A stretch of 64,000 bases of DNA from NCBI GenBank assembly GCA_964386915.1, contig CAYLUQ010000006.1:1-64000 (forward strand), written 5' to 3'. The notes beneath the pieces were generated by a model. The model was not told the origin of the DNA. It did no database searches and worked only from the letters and a program-made list of their open reading frames with translations. The stretch comes from JADHMP01 sp964386915. GTDB lineage: Bacteria > Bacteroidota > Bacteroidia > Flavobacteriales > Flavobacteriaceae. Made by a program: the position numbers and the translations under genes. Shown here piece after piece: positions 59,188 to 64,000 of the stretch; within the stretch, counting starts at the first letter, position 1, and each line of letters begins with the position of its first letter.

Positions 59188-60381
59188 ATGCCACAATTAT
59201 CGAAAAAAGGCTTAGAACTGCCTGCCTCTCCCATTAGAAAACTAGTGGTTCATGCTGATGCCGCTAAAGAAAGAGGCATAGAGGTGTTGCACCTCAACAT
59301 TGGCCAACCTGATATTGAAGCCCCTCAAGAGGCTATGCAGGCGGTGCTGGAAGCAAAGTTAAAGCTACTTCCTTATGGCATGTCTCAAGGCACCTTGAGC
59401 TACAGAACCAAACTGTGCAACTACTATAAAAAACACCAAATAGACGTGTCGCCAGAAGACATCTTGGTTACTACAGGAGCCAGTGAAGCACTCTATTTTT
59501 GTTTAAATCTCATTTGCAATGCTGGAGATCAAATAATAATTCCAGAGCCGTTCTATGCCAATTATAACGGTTTTGCTAGTGCTGCTAGTGTGGATGTGGT
59601 GCCGGTTGTTTCAGATTTTGCTGATCAATATGAACTACCCCCTATTGAAAAAATAGCCGAAAAAATAACACCCAAAACCAAGGCTATTTTATTGTGTAAT
59701 CCCAGCAATCCTACAGGCTATGTCTATGGGCAGGAGGCCATTGAAGCCCTAGGTAAATTAGTGATTGAAAAAGATATTTTTTTAATTGTAGACGAAGTCT
59801 ATCGCGAATTTATTCATAATGGAACTACACACTATTCGGTGTTATGCAACCCCTTATGGAGCGAACATTCTGTGATGATTGATTCGGTTTCTAAACGTTA
59901 TAGCATGTGCGGGGCACGCGTGGGCTGTATGGTTTCCCGCAATAAAAAATTGTTGGCACAAGCGCTTAAATTTGCACAACTCAGATTGTCTCCCCCAGCT
60001 TATGCCCTCATTGCGAGCGAAGCAGCTTTAGACGCACCCGATTCCTATTTAGAGGGTGTTATTGCTGAATATGGAAATCGCCGTAAGGTGATGATAGAAG
60101 CCCTTGAAAAAATTCCGGGGGTAGCTGTCTCACATCCTATGGGTGCCTTCTATTGCATGGCTAAATTGCCGGTGGATGATGCCGAAGATTTTTCAAAATT
60201 TTTATTGACTGATTTTTCAGATCATGGAGAAACCTTAATGCTGGCACCCGGACAAGGATTTTATTCCACCCCCGGGTTAGGAAAAAACGAAGTGCGCATT
60301 GCCTTTGTTTTGGAAGCTAAAAAACTCATTCGAGCAGCTGAAATTTTAGCGCTTGCCCTGCAACAATACAAGCAAGTTTAA
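59188..60381 (+). CDS. Pyridoxal phosphate-dependent aminotransferase (aspartate aminotransferase-like)
   Basis: The 397-residue fold type I enzyme has LNIGQPDIEAPQEAM, TTGASEALYFCLNLI, CNPSNPTGYVYG, IVDEVYREF and the PLP lysine in DSVSKRYSMCGARVGC. It fits the class Ib aspartate/prephenate aminotransferase group; exact substrate is not determined. A CACCTTTG box upstream resembles a promoter with one mismatch. Confidence 0.9.
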   Translation: MPQLSKKGLELPASPIRKLVVHADAAKERGIEVLHLNIGQPDIEAPQEAMQAVLEAKLKLLPYGMSQGTLSYRTKLCNYYKKHQIDVSPEDILVTTGASEALYFCLNLICNAGDQIIIPEPFYANYNGFASAASVDVVPVVSDFADQYELPPIEKIAEKITPKTKAILLCNPSNPTGYVYGQEAIEALGKLVIEKDIFLIVDEVYREFIHNGTTHYSVLCNPLWSEHSVMIDSVSKRYSMCGARVGCMVSRNKKLLAQALKFAQLRLSPPAYALIASEAALDAPDSYLEGVIAEYGNRRKVMIEALEKIPGVAVSHPMGAFYCMAKLPVDDAEDFSKFLLTDFSDHGETLMLAPGQGFYSTPGLGKNEVRIAFVLEAKKLIRAAEILALALQQYKQV

Positions 60382-60401
60382 ATTGATTTGACTTTCTCAA
60401 G

Positions 60402-61406
60402 ATGGCGGTAATACAAAAAGATATTTCACTTAAAAATTACAACACTTTTGGGATTGACATCAAAACAAAGGGGTTTGTCAAGGTGGAAGCCATTGAAGAA
60501 TTACCTACATTAATAGAGCATAATCCTTATCCAAAACTCTTGGTGCTTGGGGGCGGAAGTAACATTTTGTTCACCCAAGATTTTGAAGGTTTAACCCTCC
60601 TGATGGCCAACAAAGGCATTACAAAAATTTGGGAAACTGAAAAAAAGATAGGCCTAGAAATAGCCGCTGGAGAAAACTGGCATGAACTGGTTTTATGGGC
60701 CTTGGAGCACCACTATGGTGGGCTTGAAAACTTGGCTCTCATTCCGGGTAGCGTAGGTGCTGCTCCTATTCAAAACATTGGTGCCTATGGTGTTGAATTT
60801 GAATCGGTTTTTCACTCCTGCAAAGTGCTCGAAATTGCTACTCTAAAAGAACAAGTGCTTTCTAAAGCCGACTGCCAATTAAGCTATAGAAATTCTATTT
60901 TTAAAAATGTAGCTAAGGGAAAATTTATCATTCTCTCCGTGCAAATTGAGCTCCAAAAAGCCCCTCATGCCGTAAAGATAGAATATGGTGCCTTAAAGGA
61001 ACATATACATTCACCGAACCCCACCATTCAAGACGTGGCGCAAGCTGTTATACAAATTCGAACGGCAAAACTACCGAACCCTGAGGTACTTGGAAATGGG
61101 GGTAGCTTTTTTAAAAACCCAGTAGTTACTGAAACTACCTTTAAGACACTCCAAAAAGAATTTCCTCAGTTGCCCCATTATCCTCAAACAGATGGAGTTA
61201 AAATTCCCGCAGCTTGGCTCATAGACCACCTTGGATTTAAAGGCTATCAAAAAGATGGTGCTGGGGTGCACCAACAACAGGCTTTGGTGTTGGTCAATCA
61301 TGGTCAGGCCACAGGTTCTACTCTTGTAGCGCTTGCCGAAACAATTGAACAAAAAGTAGCGTCTACCTTTGGCATTACACTCGAACGAGAAGTAAATGTT
61401 TGGTAG
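60402..61406 (+). CDS. murB: UDP-N-acetylenolpyruvoylglucosamine reductase
   Basis: Reduces UDP-GlcNAc-enolpyruvate to UDP-MurNAc. The 334-residue flavoprotein has FAD motifs LVLGGGSNILF and LALIPGSVGAAPIQNIGAYG, the catalytic Ser in LGNGGSFFKNP and Glu near the C-terminus in LEREVNVW; length fits type I MurB. It converges on dtd with a 2-nt spacer. Confidence 0.95.
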   Translation: MAVIQKDISLKNYNTFGIDIKTKGFVKVEAIEELPTLIEHNPYPKLLVLGGGSNILFTQDFEGLTLLMANKGITKIWETEKKIGLEIAAGENWHELVLWALEHHYGGLENLALIPGSVGAAPIQNIGAYGVEFESVFHSCKVLEIATLKEQVLSKADCQLSYRNSIFKNVAKGKFIILSVQIELQKAPHAVKIEYGALKEHIHSPNPTIQDVAQAVIQIRTAKLPNPEVLGNGGSFFKNPVVTETTFKTLQKEFPQLPHYPQTDGVKIPAAWLIDHLGFKGYQKDGAGVHQQQALVLVNHGQATGSTLVALAETIEQKVASTFGITLEREVNVW

Positions 61407-61408
61407 GA

Positions 61409-61861
61409 CTATTCCCTATTTTTAGAATCGATAAGAATGGTGACAGGCCCGTCGTTAATCAATTCTATTTGCATATCGGCTCCAAAGCTTCCCGAAAGCA
61501 CTTCATCACCAAGACTTTTGGTTGCCTCCTGCAAAAAAGATTCGTAGAGGGGAATGGCATGTTCGTGTTTAGCCGCCCCGAGATAAGAAGGTCTATTGCC
61601 TTTTTTGGTGCTAGCCATGAGCGTAAATTGACTCACAATGAGCAAGGCCCCTTCTACCTCCTTCACCGATTGATTCATCACCCCGTTTGCATCGTTAAAA
61701 ATTCTCAAATTCACGAGTTTGTTAACCAACCACTTCACCTCTTCTAGACTATCATCATGGGTGATGCCTAGCAGCACCACCAATCCGTGACCCATGGTTT
61801 TTTGTTCTGTTTGGTTGATAGTAATGGCAGCTTTGGTGACCCGTTGAATAACTATCCGCAT
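61409..61861 (-). CDS. dtd: D-aminoacyl-tRNA deacylase
   Basis: Removes D-amino acids from tRNA. The 150-residue protein has MRIVIQRVTKAAI, the SQFTLMAST active-site motif and the Gly-cisPro motif region NDGPVTILID at the C-terminus. Begins 1 nt after the rsgA stop on the same strand. Confidence 0.94.
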   Translation of the reverse strand: MRIVIQRVTKAAITINQTEQKTMGHGLVVLLGITHDDSLEEVKWLVNKLVNLRIFNDANGVMNQSVKEVEGALLIVSQFTLMASTKKGNRPSYLGAAKHEHAIPLYESFLQEATKSLGDEVLSGSFGADMQIELINDGPVTILIDSKNRE

Positions 61862-61862
61862 C

Positions 61863-62792
61863 TTATTTTCTATAGGTTGTGTCTTCTTCTAATAACTGTA
61901 AATAGCTCGCATAGCGTGAGGCTGCAATGGTTCCCTCTTCTACAGCCTTGCGCACGGCACAATCCGGTTCTTGAACGTGTATGCAATTGTAAAACTTACA
62001 AGAGGCGGCGTGATGCAAGAGTTCAGGAAAATAGTGTGCCATTTCATTCGATTCAATTTCTACCACGCCAAAACCTTTAATTCCGGGGGTGTCAATTAAG
62101 CGTATAGAATCTACTAGGTCATACATTTCGGCAAAGGTGGTGGTATGTTGGCCTTGCATATGCTGTTTGGAAACTGTGGCAGTTTTTAAATCTAACCCGG
62201 GAGCAATAGCATTGATGAGGGTGGTTTTACCCACACCACTATGTCCAGAAATCATACTCACTTTCCCTTCCATTAGCTTTTTCACTTGCTCAACACCAGT
62301 TTCTTCTAGGGCTGAAAGCTGTTTGGTAACATAGCCAATTTGCTCATATAAGTGGGCTAAATTGTTGATTGCTTCTTTTTCATCTGTAGAATAGGTGTCC
62401 ATTTTATTAAATAGCAACACCACTGGAATATGGTGGGAAGCTGCCGCCACCAAAAAACGATCTATAAAAGGAGTGAGTGTGGGAGGCTCTTTAAGCGTAA
62501 CCAATAAAAATACTTGATCAATATTAGCCGCAATAATGTGGGTGCGTTTAGATAAATTCACGGCCTTTCTAACAATGTAGTTTTTACGATCCAAAATGGC
62601 AATTATGGTGCCTTGAGGGGTTGCGCTATCGGGATCAATTTCAAATTGCACCCGATCACCTACTGCCACGGGATTGGTGCTTTTGATGCCCTTAAGTCGT
62701 AATTTACCCACTATACGACAGTCATAAAAAGTGTTTGCTGCTTTAACACTATACCAACTACCCGTTGAACGATATACAATACCTTCTATCAT
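61863..62792 (-). CDS. rsgA: Small ribosomal subunit biogenesis GTPase RsgA
   Basis: A 309-residue circularly permuted GTPase: OB fold (about 1-70), then G4 NKMD, G1 SGHSGVGKTTLIN, G3 DTPG and a C-terminal zinc finger with CKFYNCIHVQEPDC. RsgA checks late 30S assembly. The order of G motifs (G4-G1-G3) is diagnostic. It is followed by dtd. Confidence 0.95.
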   Translation of the reverse strand: MIEGIVYRSTGSWYSVKAANTFYDCRIVGKLRLKGIKSTNPVAVGDRVQFEIDPDSATPQGTIIAILDRKNYIVRKAVNLSKRTHIIAANIDQVFLLVTLKEPPTLTPFIDRFLVAAASHHIPVVLLFNKMDTYSTDEKEAINNLAHLYEQIGYVTKQLSALEETGVEQVKKLMEGKVSMISGHSGVGKTTLINAIAPGLDLKTATVSKQHMQGQHTTTFAEMYDLVDSIRLIDTPGIKGFGVVEIESNEMAHYFPELLHHAASCKFYNCIHVQEPDCAVRKAVEEGTIAASRYASYLQLLEEDTTYRK

Positions 62793-62872
62793 ATTGCCTA
62801 CAAAGTAACTACTTTTTGGCTACATCCCTTTTTTATTCAGTTCAATTGCTGTGCCAAAAAGGGGTGAAATCG

Positions 62873-62880
62873 TATCTTTG
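62873..62880 (+). promoter_or_regulatory. Predicted promoter -7 box (TATCTTTG) of gpmI
   Basis: TATCTTTG lies 15 nt before ATG 62896 in the 103-nt divergent region with rsgA. A TTG at 62846-62848 is 24 nt upstream, slightly far for a -33 box. Confidence 0.5.
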
Positions 62881-62895
62881 CAAAAAAGAAATTTC

Positions 62896-64000
62896 ATGGC
62901 CCAAAAAACACTTCTCATGATTTTAGATGGTTGGGGAAATGCACCCGACCCCAAGGTATCTGCAGTAGATTTAGCCCACACCCCATTTATAGACCATCTT
63001 TATAAAACCTATGCCCACAGCACCCTTAGAACCGATGGTGAACATGTAGGTTTGCCCACCGGACAAATGGGAAACAGTGAAGTGGGTCATATGAATTTAG
63101 GGGCTGGACGCATTGTTTATCAAGACTTGGCGAAGATCAATAAAGCAGTGCAAGAAAATACGCTAAAAAATGAAAAGGTTTTACAAGAAGCTTTTAATTA
63201 TGCTAAAAAAGAAGGTAAGAAAATTCATTTAGTAGGCTTGTTGTCAGATGGAGGGGTACATTCTCATATTGATCATTTAGAAAATTTAGTAGAAGTTACA
63301 GCCGCTAATGGCATATCCAATTTTTATGTTCACGCCTTCACCGATGGGCGGGATGTAGACCCACAATCGGGCGTGCAATTTGTTTCTAGGCTCCAACAAA
63401 AATTAGCTCAAACCGGGGGCACCCTTGCTTCTATAGTGGGACGCTACTATGCCATGGATCGAGACAAACGCTGGGAACGAATTAAAAAAGTATATGATTT
63501 ATTGGTACAAGGAAAAGGAACTCCAAGCAACGATTTGACTAAAAGTTTAGAAAAGAGTTATGCCAATGGAATTACAGATGAATTTGTGGAACCCCATTTT
63601 TTAGCAGATGCCCACCAACAAGCTGTGGCCACCATAGCAGCCGGAGATGTTGTGCTCTTTTTTAATTTTAGAACCGATAGAGGAAGAGAATTGACCGAAG
63701 TGCTCTCCCAAAAAGCCTTTCCTGAATATGACATGACCCCGCTAGCACTTCACTATGTTACCCTTACCAATTATGATGAATCGTATAAAGGGGTTAATGT
63801 GATTTTTGACAAAGAAAATTTGACCGGCACCTTAGGAGAAACCCTTGCTCAAGCCAAAAAAACACAAGTGCGTATTGCAGAAACAGAAAAATATCCACAT
63901 GTGACCTTTTTCTTTAATGGTGGGCGCGAAATACCCTTTGAGGGAGAAGATCGTATTTTATGCCCCTCTCCCAAAGTGGCTACTTATGATTTACAACCTG
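62896..64000 (+). CDS. gpmI: 2,3-bisphosphoglycerate-independent phosphoglycerate mutase, 5' part
   Basis: The frame opens at ATG 62896 and runs to the window end (368 codons seen of about 505). It starts AQKTLLMILDGWGNAPDP (metal Asp) and has the phospho-serine Ser61 in TGQMGNSEVGHMNLGAGR, then DGGVHSHIDHL, HAFTDGRDVDP, GRYYAMDRDKRWER and FFNFRTDRGREL. It interconverts 3- and 2-phosphoglycerate in glycolysis using Mn2+. The 3' end lies outside the window. Confidence 0.96.
   Translation, partial: MAQKTLLMILDGWGNAPDPKVSAVDLAHTPFIDHLYKTYAHSTLRTDGEHVGLPTGQMGNSEVGHMNLGAGRIVYQDLAKINKAVQENTLKNEKVLQEAFNYAKKEGKKIHLVGLLSDGGVHSHIDHLENLVEVTAANGISNFYVHAFTDGRDVDPQSGVQFVSRLQQKLAQTGGTLASIVGRYYAMDRDKRWERIKKVYDLLVQGKGTPSNDLTKSLEKSYANGITDEFVEPHFLADAHQQAVATIAAGDVVLFFNFRTDRGRELTEVLSQKAFPEYDMTPLALHYVTLTNYDESYKGVNVIFDKENLTGTLGETLAQAKKTQVRIAETEKYPHVTFFFNGGREIPFEGEDRILCPSPKVATYDLQP

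Noticed and set aside
1..64000. CRISPR arrays, transposases, toxin-antitoxin or defence systems
   Set aside because: I looked for regular direct repeats and hallmark proteins and saw none; all large frames are core metabolic, envelope or ribosome genes.

Overview
The window looks like a chromosomal segment of a Bacteroidota species, most likely family Flavobacteriaceae. The supporting signs are a gliding-motility lipoprotein (GldJ) divergent from the type IX secretion outer-membrane protein PorV, many TAnnTTTG promoter boxes, start codons that almost never have a Shine-Dalgarno sequence, the tiny ribosomal protein bTHX, and lineage-typical families (DUF2851, DUF6702, DUF5916, DUF4212, short PspC proteins). 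The DNA is AT-rich and very densely coded. I see no phage, plasmid, transposase, CRISPR array or defence island; nearly everything is housekeeping or lineage-core. Only one place suggests accessory or repeated DNA: the 100-N assembly gap at 14989-15088 and the repeats beside it.

Layout. 1-7.3 kb (mostly minus strand): partial tRNA-Thr, hibernation factor, XerC/D recombinase, bS21, acyl-CoA dehydrogenase, a helix-hairpin-helix gene with an apparent frameshift, a Na+/alanine symporter, PspC, DUF2851 and a rhodanese. 7.3-8.4 kb: MarR regulator and YceI. 8.4-14.8 kb: a complete tryptophan operon (trpL leader peptide, attenuator, trpE-G-D-C-F-B-A). 14.8-15.2 kb: repeat, assembly gap and a palindromic element. 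15.2-30.8 kb: lipoprotein rhodanese, UbiA-like membrane protein, glycine decarboxylase, ketoacyl-ACP synthase III-like enzyme, MlaE/MlaF transporter, SprT-like protein, an SDR, pyruvate dehydrogenase E2 and E1, PorV, GldJ, MurF and a small lipoprotein. 30.8-38.2 kb: acetyl-CoA synthetase, symporter, DUF4212 and fatty-acid hydroxylase, then a DUF5916 outer-membrane protein and tRNA-Val. 38.3-46.4 kb: small envelope proteins, flavin reductase, O-methyltransferase, TatA, M1 peptidase, DUF6702, a carboxypeptidase-like protein, GNAT, M15 peptidase, bTHX and YaaA. 46.4-56 kb: RluD, PASTA protein, Ddl, CoaD, Nudix, PyrE, BirA, RsfS, FtsH, LUD protein, CdsA and Psd. 56-64 kb: ValS, DUF1573, aminotransferase, MurB, Dtd, RsgA and the 5' part of gpmI.

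How the genes work together. The trp genes encode the whole chorismate-to-tryptophan route under transcription attenuation. PdhA/PdhC, Acs with its symporter, and GcvP cover acetyl-CoA and one-carbon supply. MurF, Ddl, MurB and the M15 peptidase belong to peptidoglycan metabolism. CdsA, Psd and MlaEF handle phospholipids. PorV, GldJ and TatA belong to secretion and motility.

The most noticeable structural themes are: (i) eight of nine convergent gene junctions have at most 2 nt between stop codons, five of them sharing exactly 4 nt; (ii) several TAnnTTTG promoter boxes lie so close to the ATG that leaderless mRNAs are predicted (trpL, coaD, pyrE, KAS III-like gene); (iii) a terminator hairpin whose U-tract runs into the xerC start codon; (iv) absence of porU between porV and gldJ. 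I found no convincing previously undescribed multi-gene system; the best leads are these regulatory and architectural features.
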